Source of the DNA: Berryella intestinalis
GTDB taxonomy: Bacteria > Actinomycetota > Coriobacteriia > Coriobacteriales > Eggerthellaceae
Assembly: GCF_000814825.1 (NCBI RefSeq)
Contig: NZ_CP009302.1
Coordinates: 310,001-374,000 of the forward strand
Reading direction: 5' to 3'
Length of the DNA: 64,000 nt
This document shows, piece by piece, positions 42,261-51,177 of the stretch. The translations under genes and the position numbers were made by a program. A model generated the notes under the pieces. It was not told the DNA's origin and made no database searches. It saw nothing but the letters and a program-made list of their open reading frames with translations. Position 1 is the stretch's first letter. Every line of letters starts with the position of its first letter.

Positions 42261-44168
42261 ATGCACGGATGCGATGAAGCGGGCGAGCGCGGCGCGAAGG
42301 CGGCGCTTCGCAGGATCGAGGGCGCGATGGAGCTGGGCGGCGCCGGAAAAGACGCCGCCTTCCTGGTGATTTCGGCTCTTTCTCTGGTGGCGAGCTTCTT
42401 TTTCAGATCGTCTCTCCCGTTCGACCCGGCGTGGGTCGCCATCGTCCTATGCGGGCTTCCCATCGTCGTCGGAGCGGCGATCGCCCTCGTCACCGAGTTC
42501 GACGTGAAGGCCGACGTCCTGGTGTCTCTTGCCATCGTCGCCTCCATCGTCATCGGCGAATACGATGCGGCCGGCATCGTGGCGTTCATCATGCAGATCG
42601 GGAGCTTCCTCGAGGAGGCCACCGTCAGGCGCGCGCGTGCGGGGATCGAGCGATTGGTGGGGCTCACTCCCCGAACGGCGCGGCTCGTAGGGGAGGGGGC
42701 CGAGCAGCTGGTGGCGGCGGAGCGGGTTGTCGCAGGCCAGGTGGTGCGCGTGCTTCCCGGGGAGTCGATCCCGGTCGACGGGACGGTGCTTTCGGGCGAG
42801 ACCTCGGTCGACCAGTCGGTGGTGACGGGCGAATCCATGCCGGTGGACGTGCGCGCAGGCGACGTCGTGTACAGCGGCACGCTGAACCAGCTGGGATCGA
42901 TCGACGTGCGCGCCGACCGCGCGGGCGACGACGGCTCGATCCAGCGCATGGTGCGGTTGGTGCGCTCCGCCGACGCCGGGAAGTCGCCCGTTGTCCGGAC
43001 GGCCGATCGATGGGCCACGGTTATCGTGGCGGCCGCGCTGCTGATCGCCGTGTTCACCTGGGTGGCAACCGGCGAGGTGATCCGTGCGGTTACCGTGCTC
43101 GTCGTCTTCTGCCCCTGCGCGCTGGTCCTCGCCACGCCCACCGCGATCATGGCCGCGATAGGCAACGCCTCCAAGCGGGGGTTCCTCACGCGGGAGGGAA
43201 GCGCGATGGAGTCGCTTGCAAGGACCACCCACGTCGTGTTCGACAAAACGGGCACGCTGACCACGGGCGTCCCCACGATCGCAAGCCTCGAAGCCGTTTC
43301 CCCCTTCGATCCTCGCAGCATGCTCGAGCTGGCCGCATCGGCCGAGCGCAAAAGCGAGCACCCCTTGGGAAAGGCCATCGTCGAGGGAGCCGAAAGCCGC
43401 GGGTGCGCCCTGTCCGATCCCGAGCGCTTCGATGTGCTGGTGGGTCGCGGGCTGACGGCGACGGTTGCCGGCAGGCGGGTGGCGGTGGGTAACGCCGAGC
43501 TCATGGCCTCGGAATCGGTCGAGGTGGCCGAGGATGCGCTTGCGCGGGCGCAGCGCGAGGAGGCGGCGGGTCGCACGGCCGTGTTCGTCTCCTGCGACGG
43601 GCGCCTTGCGGGCACCATCGCGCTGGCCGACGGGTTGAGGGACGAAAGCGCGCACGTCGTTTCCGACCTTGCGTCGATGGGGCTCGTCCCCGTGCTTTTG
43701 ACCGGGGACAACGAGCGGACTGCCCGGACGATCGCGGCGCAGGCGGGTATCGGGGAGGTGCATGCGGCCTGCCTTCCCGAAGACAAGATGGCCTACGTGC
43801 AGCGCATCGAGGCGGCGGGCGGGAAGGTGTGCATGATCGGAGACGGCGTGAACGATGCCCCCGCGCTCAGACTCGCCTCGGTCGGGGTGGCTATGGGAGG
43901 GGTGGGAAGCGATGTGGCTGCCGACGCCTCCGACATCGTACTGGTGGACGACGGCCTGTCCGGATTGGCGCATCTGATGGCCCTGTCGAGGCGCACGCTG
44001 CGCACGATCCGGGTGAACCTGTCGTTTTCCATGGCGCTCAACGTGGCCGCCACCGCGCTGGCGGCGACAAGGGCGCTGGGGCCGGTGGGGGGAGCGCTGG
44101 TCCACAATATCGGATCGGTGCTGGTCATCGTCAATTCCGCCCTGCTTCTGAGGTGGAGGTCCCGATAA
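42261..44168 (+). CDS. Heavy-metal P1B-type ATPase
   Basis: A 635-residue metal pump. It has the membrane CPC motif (Cys284-Pro-Cys286), the phosphorylation site Asp328 in DKTGT, TGES in the actuator domain and GDGVNDAPAL in the hinge. There is no N-terminal heavy-metal-associated CxxC domain; the protein starts with a short charged region (MHGCDEAGERG). The last helix reads HNIGSVLVIVNSALLL, closer to the Zn/Cd/other divalent subgroup than to copper pumps. Substrate remains open. It probably exports metal in response to the TetR regulator next door. GGAGGAAGGG precedes the ATG. Confidence 0.92.
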   Translation: MHGCDEAGERGAKAALRRIEGAMELGGAGKDAAFLVISALSLVASFFFRSSLPFDPAWVAIVLCGLPIVVGAAIALVTEFDVKADVLVSLAIVASIVIGEYDAAGIVAFIMQIGSFLEEATVRRARAGIERLVGLTPRTARLVGEGAEQLVAAERVVAGQVVRVLPGESIPVDGTVLSGETSVDQSVVTGESMPVDVRAGDVVYSGTLNQLGSIDVRADRAGDDGSIQRMVRLVRSADAGKSPVVRTADRWATVIVAAALLIAVFTWVATGEVIRAVTVLVVFCPCALVLATPTAIMAAIGNASKRGFLTREGSAMESLARTTHVVFDKTGTLTTGVPTIASLEAVSPFDPRSMLELAASAERKSEHPLGKAIVEGAESRGCALSDPERFDVLVGRGLTATVAGRRVAVGNAELMASESVEVAEDALARAQREEAAGRTAVFVSCDGRLAGTIALADGLRDESAHVVSDLASMGLVPVLLTGDNERTARTIAAQAGIGEVHAACLPEDKMAYVQRIEAAGGKVCMIGDGVNDAPALRLASVGVAMGGVGSDVAADASDIVLVDDGLSGLAHLMALSRRTLRTIRVNLSFSMALNVAATALAATRALGPVGGALVHNIGSVLVIVNSALLLRWRSR

Positions 44169-44255
44169 GCGCGCTCGATCGGGAAAACCTCGGCTCCGTT
44201 TCTCTCGGCAGCGGGTAGCATGGAAGCGGACCATCGCGGATAGGAGTTTCGCTTC

Positions 44256-46100
44256 ATGCCCACCATCGACGAGGCGCGCCGAGCGCTCAAACGGCATTTC
44301 GGATACGACGGGTTCCGCCCCGGGCAGGATCGCATCGTGAGCGCCCTTCTGGAGGGGCGCGACTGTTTGGGAGTTATGCCCACGGGAGCGGGAAAATCGG
44401 TGTGCTACCAGATCCCGGCGGTGGTTCTGGGCGGCATCACCATCGTGGTGTCTCCGCTGGTGTCGCTTATGGGCGACCAGGTGCGCAGCCTCATCGAGGC
44501 CGGCGTGCGGGCGGCTTATCTGAACTCCTCGCTGACCCCCGGCCAGCAAGACACCGTGCTCAGGCGCGCGCGGGAGGGATCCTACCAGATCATGTACGTC
44601 GCGCCCGAGCGCCTGTCTGATCCGCGGTTCTCGGCGTTTTCCCGGCAGGCCGAAATCGCCCTGTTCGCCGTCGACGAATCGCACTGCGTATCCCAGTGGG
44701 GCCAGGACTTCAGGCCCTCGTACTTGGGGATCGGCGAGTTCGTGGCGTCGCTGCCCCGCCGACCCGTGTTCGCGGCGTTTACCGCGACGGCAACCCAGCA
44801 GGTGAGAAGCGATATCGAGCGCATACTGGGGCTGCGCGACCCGTTCACGATCGTCACGGGGTTCGACCGCCCCAACCTCGCCTTCTCCGTCGAGCAGCTG
44901 GGAACCAAGCGCAAGCTCGACCGCGTGGCAGAGCAGGTGGCGGCGCATCCGGCCGACAGCGGCATCGTGTACTGCTCGACCCGCAAGGACGTCGACCGCG
45001 TGTGCGAGGACCTGCGCGGCAGGGGCGTGTCTGCGACGCGCTACCACGCCGGCCTCTCCAATTCCGAGCGGACGGAAAACCAGCGCGCGTTCGTCAACGA
45101 CGACGCCCAGGTGATGGTGGCCACCAATGCGTTCGGCATGGGCATCGACAAGTCGAACGTGCGCTACGTGGTCCACCACAACATGCCCGGCAGCATCGAG
45201 GCGTACTACCAGGAGGCGGGCCGCGCGGGCCGCGACGGCGAACCGTCCGAATGCATTCTTCTGTGGAACGATTCGGACATCGCGACCTGCCGTTTCTTCG
45301 TCGAGGCCGATTCGGGCAACGAGAGGCTCACCCCCGAGGAAGCCGACCGGGTGCGCATGACGCAGCGCCGGCTCCTCGCATCGATGGTGGGGTACTGCAC
45401 CACCACGCAGTGCCTTCGCGCATACATCCTGGGGTATTTCGGCGAACGATCGGAGCGCGACCGATGCGGGAACTGCTCGAACTGTGCGGGCGGGTTCTCG
45501 ACGGTGGACGTGACCGCGACCGCGCGGGCGGTCATGCGCTGCGTCCACGAGCTTCGCGGCCAGTACGGCAAGGGCATGGTCGCCGACGTCGTCACCGGCT
45601 CGCGCAGCCAGAAGATCCGTACTGCGGGGCTCGACCACTGCTTCACCTACGGCAGCGTCCAGGATTCCGCCAGCACGGTCAAAGAGGTGATCGAGCTTCT
45701 GGCTTCGGCGCGCTATCTGGAGGTCAGCGAGGGGAAGTACCCGCTGGTCGGTTTGGGCGAGCGTTTTCGCGAGGCGTCCGAAGAGGGTTTCAGGCTGGAG
45801 ATGAAGCGCGTGAGCGCGCCCTTGCCGGCGGGGCGCTCGCGCTCGTCGTCGGCAAGGGCGCTTTCGGGGCGGCAGGCGGTGCTGTTCGAGCGCCTGCGGG
45901 CCCTGCGCAAAGAGCTGGCTTCCCGGCAAGGGGTCCCGCCGTACGTGGTGTTCAGCGATTCGACGTTGCGGGATATGTGCGAGCGCATGCCGCGCAGCGA
46001 AGACGAGATGCTGGAAGTGGCCGGCGTCGGGCAGGCCAAGCTGGCCCGATACGGATCCGATTTCCTGGGCGCCATCGAAGAGTTCGCGTCTCGGGCGTAG
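44256..46100 (+). CDS. recQ: ATP-dependent DNA helicase RecQ
   Basis: A 614-residue RecQ. Motif 0 FRPGQDRIV, Walker A MPTGAGKSVCYQ, DEAH-box variant VDESHCVSQWG, motif VI QEAGRAGRDGEP, zinc site with CGNCSNC, a winged-helix region and a C-terminal HRDC domain (about residues 535-614). It unwinds recombination and replication intermediates. The gene stands alone; 87 bases upstream hold a possible weak TAGCAT -10 but no clear signal. Confidence 0.96.
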   Translation: MPTIDEARRALKRHFGYDGFRPGQDRIVSALLEGRDCLGVMPTGAGKSVCYQIPAVVLGGITIVVSPLVSLMGDQVRSLIEAGVRAAYLNSSLTPGQQDTVLRRAREGSYQIMYVAPERLSDPRFSAFSRQAEIALFAVDESHCVSQWGQDFRPSYLGIGEFVASLPRRPVFAAFTATATQQVRSDIERILGLRDPFTIVTGFDRPNLAFSVEQLGTKRKLDRVAEQVAAHPADSGIVYCSTRKDVDRVCEDLRGRGVSATRYHAGLSNSERTENQRAFVNDDAQVMVATNAFGMGIDKSNVRYVVHHNMPGSIEAYYQEAGRAGRDGEPSECILLWNDSDIATCRFFVEADSGNERLTPEEADRVRMTQRRLLASMVGYCTTTQCLRAYILGYFGERSERDRCGNCSNCAGGFSTVDVTATARAVMRCVHELRGQYGKGMVADVVTGSRSQKIRTAGLDHCFTYGSVQDSASTVKEVIELLASARYLEVSEGKYPLVGLGERFREASEEGFRLEMKRVSAPLPAGRSRSSSARALSGRQAVLFERLRALRKELASRQGVPPYVVFSDSTLRDMCERMPRSEDEMLEVAGVGQAKLARYGSDFLGAIEEFASRA

Positions 46101-46181
46101 CCCGCGCACCTTCGCGCCGGCGTGCGGGCGCACCGGGCGCCGGGGCGCCCTTCGGGCGGCGCTTTCGGCGGGCGGGGTCTC

Positions 46182-47102
46182 CTACAGCATCCTGAACGCG
46201 TAGTCCCGCCCGATGCCCGACGTGGCCAGCACGTCGCCCTCGTCGGTGACCAGCACCGCTTCGATGCGGGGGTGGGCTTCGGCGAACTGCAGGGCGCGAT
46301 CGGCCCCCATCAGGATCAGCGCCGTCGAATACCCGTCGCCGTCGAGCGAGCGCCTCGACACCACGCTGGCGCTCACCACGTCGGTTCGGGCGGGCATGCC
46401 GTCGCGCGGGTCGAGGATGTGGTGGTACACGCGCCCGCCGCGCTCGAACGCGCGCTCGTACACGCCGCTTGTGACCACCGACCCGGAGTCGACCTCGATG
46501 ACGGCGAACGAGCTTTGAGAGGGGCTTTCCAGGGACGAGGCGGGCCTCCTGAGGCCGATCTTCCAAGGGGAGCCGTCATCCTTCCCCCCGCGCACCGCGA
46601 CGTTTCCCCCGAGGTTGACCAGGCTGTGTCGCCCGCCCGCGCGTTCGAGCCAGTCCAGCAGCCCGTCGGCGATATATCCCTTCGCGATTCCGCCAAGATC
46701 GATCGACGCCTCGGGATCCTCGAGGCGGATTGTTGCATCGGAGCAGGTCACCGCTCGATAATCGACATGACGCAGAACCGAGGCGAGCGATTCGGGGTCG
46801 GGTACGGTTCCCGTGTTGAAGTCCCACAGGCGCACTGCGGCGCCCATCGTGATGTCGAACAGTCCGCCCGATTCCCCGCAGTACCCAAGCGCCGACGAGG
46901 TGAGCTCGGCGAGCTGCGGGCTGACGGCGACGGTCGATCCCGCCTGGGCGTTCACGCGGAAAAGCTCGCTTGCGGGGTCGGTTCGCGAGAACAGGAGCTC
47001 GTATCGTTTCGCCAGATCAAGAGACGACGCCAGCGCATCGGCCGGCAGATCCGACTGGATGAGGTTGTACGTGTTGTAAAGCGGGAACTGAAACGTTTCC
47101 AC
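46182..47102 (-). CDS. apbE: FAD:protein FMN transferase (ApbE)
   Basis: A 306-residue ApbE. It covalently attaches FMN, taken from FAD, to threonine or serine in target proteins. Visible family motifs are SELFRVNAQAG, SIDLGGIAKGYIAD, LVNLGGNVAVRGG and HHILDPRDGMPA. Unlike many ApbE proteins it has no signal peptide or lipobox: the GTG start (AGGAG upstream) leads directly into the catalytic fold (METFQFPLYNTYN), and no start codon allows an N-terminal extension. So it should act in the cytoplasm. Its obvious target is the lipoprotein at 48912-49955. Confidence 0.93.
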   Translation of the reverse strand: METFQFPLYNTYNLIQSDLPADALASSLDLAKRYELLFSRTDPASELFRVNAQAGSTVAVSPQLAELTSSALGYCGESGGLFDITMGAAVRLWDFNTGTVPDPESLASVLRHVDYRAVTCSDATIRLEDPEASIDLGGIAKGYIADGLLDWLERAGGRHSLVNLGGNVAVRGGKDDGSPWKIGLRRPASSLESPSQSSFAVIEVDSGSVVTSGVYERAFERGGRVYHHILDPRDGMPARTDVVSASVVSRRSLDGDGYSTALILMGADRALQFAEAHPRIEAVLVTDEGDVLATSGIGRDYAFRML

Positions 47103-47246
47103 CGGACGGCTCCTATCCCTGTTATTTCTCGAATCCAGCGGCGGTGCCGCCGCTTTCCCATTATCCTAGACGTTCGAGGGAAAACGCGCACCGTGCGGAT
47201 CCGCTGCGCAGCGATTCCGCACGCATCGACGAGGGAAAGGGGGCGC

Positions 47247-48773
47247 ATGTCCGATTCGCCCGAGGCCGGATCCCGGCAAGCATCCGCTCCCGGCGCCCCG
47301 CCGTCTGCGTCGAGCGCCGTTTCGTTCGTTTCGTTCTGCCTGACGGCGCCCCTGCTGCTCCCCTTGCTCGATTCCATAACCGCGGCGGCCTGGCCTTTGG
47401 TCGATACGTTGGAGGGGTTTCCTCCCGAAGCCGTCGCGTTTGCGAACCCCCTGGTTCTCGCAGCCCTGTTCGTGGCGCTGGCGGTTCTGTTCGCCAGCCT
47501 GGTGGGAGGCAGGCCGTTGCGGCTCGGGCGCCGCGTCGAGCTGGCGGCGGCCGGACTGTACGCGGCCGGTTACTGCGCCGTCGCGGTTTGCTCGTCCTTC
47601 CCGTTTTCCGTCCCCTTGATGGTTTTGTCGGCGGCCGGGGGCGCCTTGGGGGCGGGCGGCGCCTTGCTGGCGCTGCATTGGATCTCCGTGGTCGCGCCCG
47701 AGGGATTCAAGGAGGCTTTCCGAGCGGTTCTGGCGGCTGCGGCTTTGACCCTGGTGTCGTCGGTGGTGGCCCGTGCCGTTCCGGCCCATCTCGTGTTTCC
47801 CGTATATGCGGCGCTGGCGGCGGTGTCGGCGCTGGCGTTTGCGCACTCGCTTCGCGCCCAGGAGCCGATCGAGCAGCCGTCTGCGGAAGGCGGCGACTGG
47901 TGGGCGGTGTTCGGTGGACTCGACGTTTCCTTTCTGGACGAGGCCGAGGACATCCAGACGCCGCGGGCGCGGGGCCTGTTCTTCATCGTCGCCCCGCTCG
48001 TCATGATCGCGCTGTTCGCGGCCGATCGGCTTCTGCTCGCGCGGATGCCGTTTCTTCTGTCGCCCGTCGTCATCGGCGGGATCATAGCCCTGCTCTGCGC
48101 CCTTCTCCTGCTTCGCGTCAAGCGCGACCGCATGCTGCTGAACTTCTCGTTTCGGTTCTTCGTACCGCTGGTGGCGTTCGCCTCGTTCGCTGCGGCCGCG
48201 TTCGTCCCGGAATCGGTCGAGCGGCTGGTTCTCATGGTGGGAGGGTTCGCGTTCCTGACGGCGTACGCCCTGTCCATGACCGCGATGCTGCTCACGATGT
48301 CGGGCCGCATGCGCTCCCTTTCCGTGCCGGTGGCGGGCCTGCTCGTGGTCGTCGCCTGCCTGATCGACCAGATCGCGTTCGTACGCTTCCCGTTCGCCGA
48401 GGCCACCGACGTGAACTACCTTCTGTTCCTCTCCCTGTTCGTGGCCGCGGCGGTGCTGCTCATCATCACGCCCGGCTCTCGGTTGTGGCACGTGCTGCTC
48501 GACGGCATCGACGAGCGCTCTGATGCGGCCGTCGCGCATCGGTCGTATCTGGATCGCTGCGAGGCCGTGGCCGCCGCGTTCGAGCTCACTCCGCGCGAAG
48601 CCGAGGTGCTGGTTCTGCTCGGTCGCGGGCACACTTCGGCGTTCGTCGCCGAGCGCCTGGTGATCTCGGAGTCCACGGCGCGCAGCCATCGCAAGAACAT
48701 CTACCGGAAATTAGAAGTTGGGTCCCGCGAGCAGCTGTTCGAGCTTCTCGATAGGTTTGATCAGGCAGAATAG
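47247..48773 (+). CDS. Membrane-anchored LuxR-family transcriptional regulator
   Basis: A 508-residue protein: about twelve hydrophobic helices fill residues ~25-430, then a LuxR/GerE helix-turn-helix closes the protein (FELTPREAEVLVLLGRGHTS ... SHRKNIYRKLEVGSREQLFE). This architecture, a polytopic sensor fused to a DNA-binding domain, is frequent in Eggerthella-type bacteria. What the membrane part senses is unknown. It lies between apbE (divergent) and the flavinylated lipoprotein (same strand, 138 bases downstream), so it may control one or both. The ATG at 47247 follows GGAAAGGGGG. Confidence 0.9.
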   Translation: MSDSPEAGSRQASAPGAPPSASSAVSFVSFCLTAPLLLPLLDSITAAAWPLVDTLEGFPPEAVAFANPLVLAALFVALAVLFASLVGGRPLRLGRRVELAAAGLYAAGYCAVAVCSSFPFSVPLMVLSAAGGALGAGGALLALHWISVVAPEGFKEAFRAVLAAAALTLVSSVVARAVPAHLVFPVYAALAAVSALAFAHSLRAQEPIEQPSAEGGDWWAVFGGLDVSFLDEAEDIQTPRARGLFFIVAPLVMIALFAADRLLLARMPFLLSPVVIGGIIALLCALLLLRVKRDRMLLNFSFRFFVPLVAFASFAAAAFVPESVERLVLMVGGFAFLTAYALSMTAMLLTMSGRMRSLSVPVAGLLVVVACLIDQIAFVRFPFAEATDVNYLLFLSLFVAAAVLLIITPGSRLWHVLLDGIDERSDAAVAHRSYLDRCEAVAAAFELTPREAEVLVLLGRGHTSAFVAERLVISESTARSHRKNIYRKLEVGSREQLFELLDRFDQAE

Positions 48774-48911
48774 GGCGTCTCACCCTTTTCGTCCAGAGCG
48801 CCCCGCCGGCGTGCGAGCACTATTTCACGCGTTTTGACGATGGTTCGGCCATCGATGGTCGCGTACCTTTTCCCTCACGTTAGATGGCGTGCCGAAGGGA
48901 AAGGAAACGAA

Positions 48912-49955
48912 ATGGAACAAGGTTTTTCTCGCCGCAACTTCCTGAAGGGAAGCATCGTCGTGGCGGCCGGCGTGGCCGGTGCGTACGGGATGGCCGGCTG
49001 CACTCCCCAGAAGAAGGAGCCTTCGGAGACGAAGGCCGCCGAGACCGCTCCCGAGAAGGCTGCCGCCACCGCCGGCGCCGTGAAGCTCGTGCGCTACTAC
49101 GCCCCGGCTCATCGCGATAACAGCTTCGGCCAGGCCGTCGTGGCGCTGTCCGAGGACGGCACCATCATCGGCGCAAGCGTCGACGAGTACGAGTTCGTGG
49201 ATGCGTCGGCCGAAGGGTTCGTGGGCGTTCCCAACTCCGACGCCGCATTCGCCGAAGGGTACGCGAGCGGAAAGATGCTCATCTCCAAGCTCGACAACAA
49301 CGACGCGTACTCCGCCAACATGAAGGCGAAGAACAATGCCACCCAGACCTGGGGCGCGTCCATCGACGCCGTGACGAAGAGCGTGGTGGGCAAGAAGGCC
49401 GAGAAGGTCTCGGCTACCGACGCCGTTTCCGGCGCGACGCTGGTCGATACCGCCAAGTACGTCGGCCTTATCGTGGATGCGGCCACGAAGGGCCAGATCA
49501 TCGCCGAAGGCGCTCTGTTCGACGACTCCGCGGTCACCATCGGTCGGGTGAACGGCAAGGCCCACGGCGAAAAGGCCTTCGCGAGCGCGGTCGTCGTCGC
49601 CCAGTCGGGCCTCATCGCCGCAGCCAGCATCGACGAGTTCCAGTTCATGGACGCCTCTACGGACGGCCTGGTTCCCGTCCCCAACTCCGACGCCGGTTTG
49701 GCCGCCGGGTACGCCGAGGGCAAGGTCCTGGCTTCCAAGTCGGTCAACTCCGAGCTGTACAGCGCCCTTATGAAGGAGAAGGCCGGCTCGACCGTTCCGT
49801 GGCTCACGTCCATCGAGTCCACCGAGGACTCCCTGGTGGGCATGAAGGCCGACGAGGCCGAGAAGGTCACCACCGACACGGTGTCCGGCGCGACCTTGGT
49901 CGATGTGGCCGGGTACGCGAAGGTGGCCGTCGAGGCGCTGAAGGCTACCAAGTAG
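48912..49955 (+). CDS. Tat lipoprotein with two covalent-FMN domains
   Basis: A 347-residue exported protein. A twin-arginine signal (SRRNFLKG) and lipobox GMAGCTP precede an Ala/Glu/Lys-rich linker and two FMN-binding domains, about residues 60-195 and 200-347. The flavinylation motifs DxxSGAT are DAVSGAT (Thr176) and DTVSGAT (Thr328), the sites that ApbE modifies. The domains are clear internal duplicates, for example FVDASAEGFVGVPNSDA and FMDASTDGLVPVPNSDA. It should sit on the outer face of the membrane and shuttle electrons. Partners could be quinone- or NADH-oxidising membrane proteins encoded elsewhere. Confidence 0.92.
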   Translation: MEQGFSRRNFLKGSIVVAAGVAGAYGMAGCTPQKKEPSETKAAETAPEKAAATAGAVKLVRYYAPAHRDNSFGQAVVALSEDGTIIGASVDEYEFVDASAEGFVGVPNSDAAFAEGYASGKMLISKLDNNDAYSANMKAKNNATQTWGASIDAVTKSVVGKKAEKVSATDAVSGATLVDTAKYVGLIVDAATKGQIIAEGALFDDSAVTIGRVNGKAHGEKAFASAVVVAQSGLIAAASIDEFQFMDASTDGLVPVPNSDAGLAAGYAEGKVLASKSVNSELYSALMKEKAGSTVPWLTSIESTEDSLVGMKADEAEKVTTDTVSGATLVDVAGYAKVAVEALKATK

Positions 49956-50029
49956 CATTCTCGAGGTCCGATCGACCTCGCCTGCTTCGCGCACCTGCCC
50001 TGAAGGTTCGGGGGCGAGGCATTCGACTG

Positions 50030-50072
50030 ACGGGATGCGGGCGATCGTCGCCCGCATCCCGTCTTCGTTTTT
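50030..50072 (+). terminator. Strong intrinsic terminator after the flavoprotein gene
   Basis: A perfect 15-bp stem (50030-50044 with 50048-50062) around a three-base loop, followed by CTTCGTTTTT. It ends the flavoprotein transcript, so the riboflavin transporter downstream has its own promoter. A smaller hairpin lies at 49965-49983. Confidence 0.9.
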
Positions 50073-50122
50073 CGACCGAGGGAGCTTTTCTGCGGGCCGA
50101 TGCGGCGCGGGTGGGCCATTCG

Positions 50123-50131
50123 TGCGACAAT
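50123..50131 (+). promoter_or_regulatory. Candidate extended -10 (TGCGACAAT) for the ECF transporter gene
   Basis: TGC plus GACAAT, 25 bases before the ATG at 50157. No FMN-riboswitch sequence precedes the gene, although riboflavin importers often have one. Confidence 0.3.
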
Positions 50132-50156
50132 GGGCGGGGAAGAGGAGGCCGGCCCC

Positions 50157-50696
50157 ATGCAGGAACAACGTTCGAAGCGCTCGTCGAGGCAGATAGCCGC
50201 CATCGTGCTGCTCATATTGATGGATATGGTGCTCAGCTTCGTCGAGTTCCCGCTGATCCCTGGCGCTCCTTGGTTGAAATACGATGCGTCGGGCATGGTC
50301 GCGGTGTTCTCGGGAATGCTGTACGGTTCAGGTGTCGGGGTCCTGGTGGCGGTGGTCTCGTGGATCCCGCGGTTCGCCTCCGATCCGTTCGGCGCGCTCA
50401 TGAACGTGCTTGCCGCCCTGCCCCTGGTGGCGGTCATGGCGGCTTGGTACCGCCCCGACCGCTCCTTCGGCGGCGTCGCGCTGGGCTGCGTCGTCGCGGT
50501 CGCGGCGGCCGTGACGGTGTCGGTGTGCATGAACTTCGTGATCACGCCGCTGTACCTGGGGGTCTCCTACGAGGAAGTCGCCTCCCTCGTCGTTCCGGCG
50601 CTGCTGCCGTTCAATGTGGTCAAGGCATCTGCGAACGTGGTCCTCGCCGTGGTGTGCGCCACGAAGCTGCGGGGTCTTTTGGCTGATGAGCGGTGA
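50157..50696 (+). CDS. ribU: ECF transporter S component, RibU-like (riboflavin)
   Basis: A 179-residue protein with about six helices. The first part (FVEFPLIPGAPWLKYDASGM) resembles the riboflavin-binding S component RibU, whose family keeps a similar P-x-x-LKYD segment, and the next segment is GMLYGSGVGVLVAV. It would bind riboflavin and pair with an energising ECF module encoded elsewhere. The neighbourhood with ApbE and an FMN-protein fits a flavin substrate. Specificity is inferred. AGAGGAGG precedes the ATG. Confidence 0.75.
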   Translation: MQEQRSKRSSRQIAAIVLLILMDMVLSFVEFPLIPGAPWLKYDASGMVAVFSGMLYGSGVGVLVAVVSWIPRFASDPFGALMNVLAALPLVAVMAAWYRPDRSFGGVALGCVVAVAAAVTVSVCMNFVITPLYLGVSYEEVASLVVPALLPFNVVKASANVVLAVVCATKLRGLLADER

Positions 50697-50762
50697 AACG
50701 TGCTGCGAAGTTGGCGCTTTTTCCCAACCGGGGCGGCGCGCGCGGCCGCGTCGCGCGGCTTT

Positions 50763-50771
50763 TGCTATCAT
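50763..50771 (+). promoter_or_regulatory. Extended -10 (TGCTATCAT) for gatCAB
   Basis: TGC plus TATCAT, 95 bases before gatC, in the 169-base gap after the ECF gene. It matches the promoter pattern seen elsewhere in the window. Confidence 0.45.
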
Positions 50772-50865
50772 AGGCCGATGATCCAAGAGGGAGCGGGCGG
50801 GCGCCGTCGGGCCGAAGCAGAGGTCGCCCGGCGCTTCTCCGCATGACGAAAGCAGGTTCGCATCC

Positions 50866-51177
50866 ATGACGCAGCACGTGTCCGAGCATGATGTGCGCGC
50901 GATCGCGGAATACGCACGCATCCGTTTGACCGACGACGAGATCCTTCCGATGACGGAGGATCTGAACAGCATCATCGACAGCCTTCATCCCATCACCGAG
51001 TACGATTTGGAAGGCGTCGAGCCGACGTTCCACCCCATAGGGGGGCTTTCCAACGTCATGCGCGACGACGTGGAAGAGGCGGGGTTCACGCAGGAGGAAG
51101 CGCTGTCGAACGCGCCCAAGCAGCTTGACGGGTGCTTCCTCATACCGTCGATTCTGGGCGAAGGGGGCGATCGCTGA
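50866..51177 (+). CDS. gatC: Asp/Glu-tRNA amidotransferase subunit C
   Basis: A 103-residue GatC: HVSEHDVRAIAEYARIRLTD and the LEGVEPTFHP segment with the conserved RDD (MRDDV) that wraps GatA and GatB. It stabilises the GatCAB complex, which turns misacylated Glu-tRNA(Gln) and/or Asp-tRNA(Asn) into the correct species. The stop overlaps the gatA start (TGATG). Confidence 0.95.
   Translation: MTQHVSEHDVRAIAEYARIRLTDDEILPMTEDLNSIIDSLHPITEYDLEGVEPTFHPIGGLSNVMRDDVEEAGFTQEEALSNAPKQLDGCFLIPSILGEGGDR

Noticed and set aside
50072-50156. FMN riboswitch before the RibU-like gene
   Set aside because: The space between the terminator and the start codon is about 85 bases, too short, and the conserved riboswitch core is not present.
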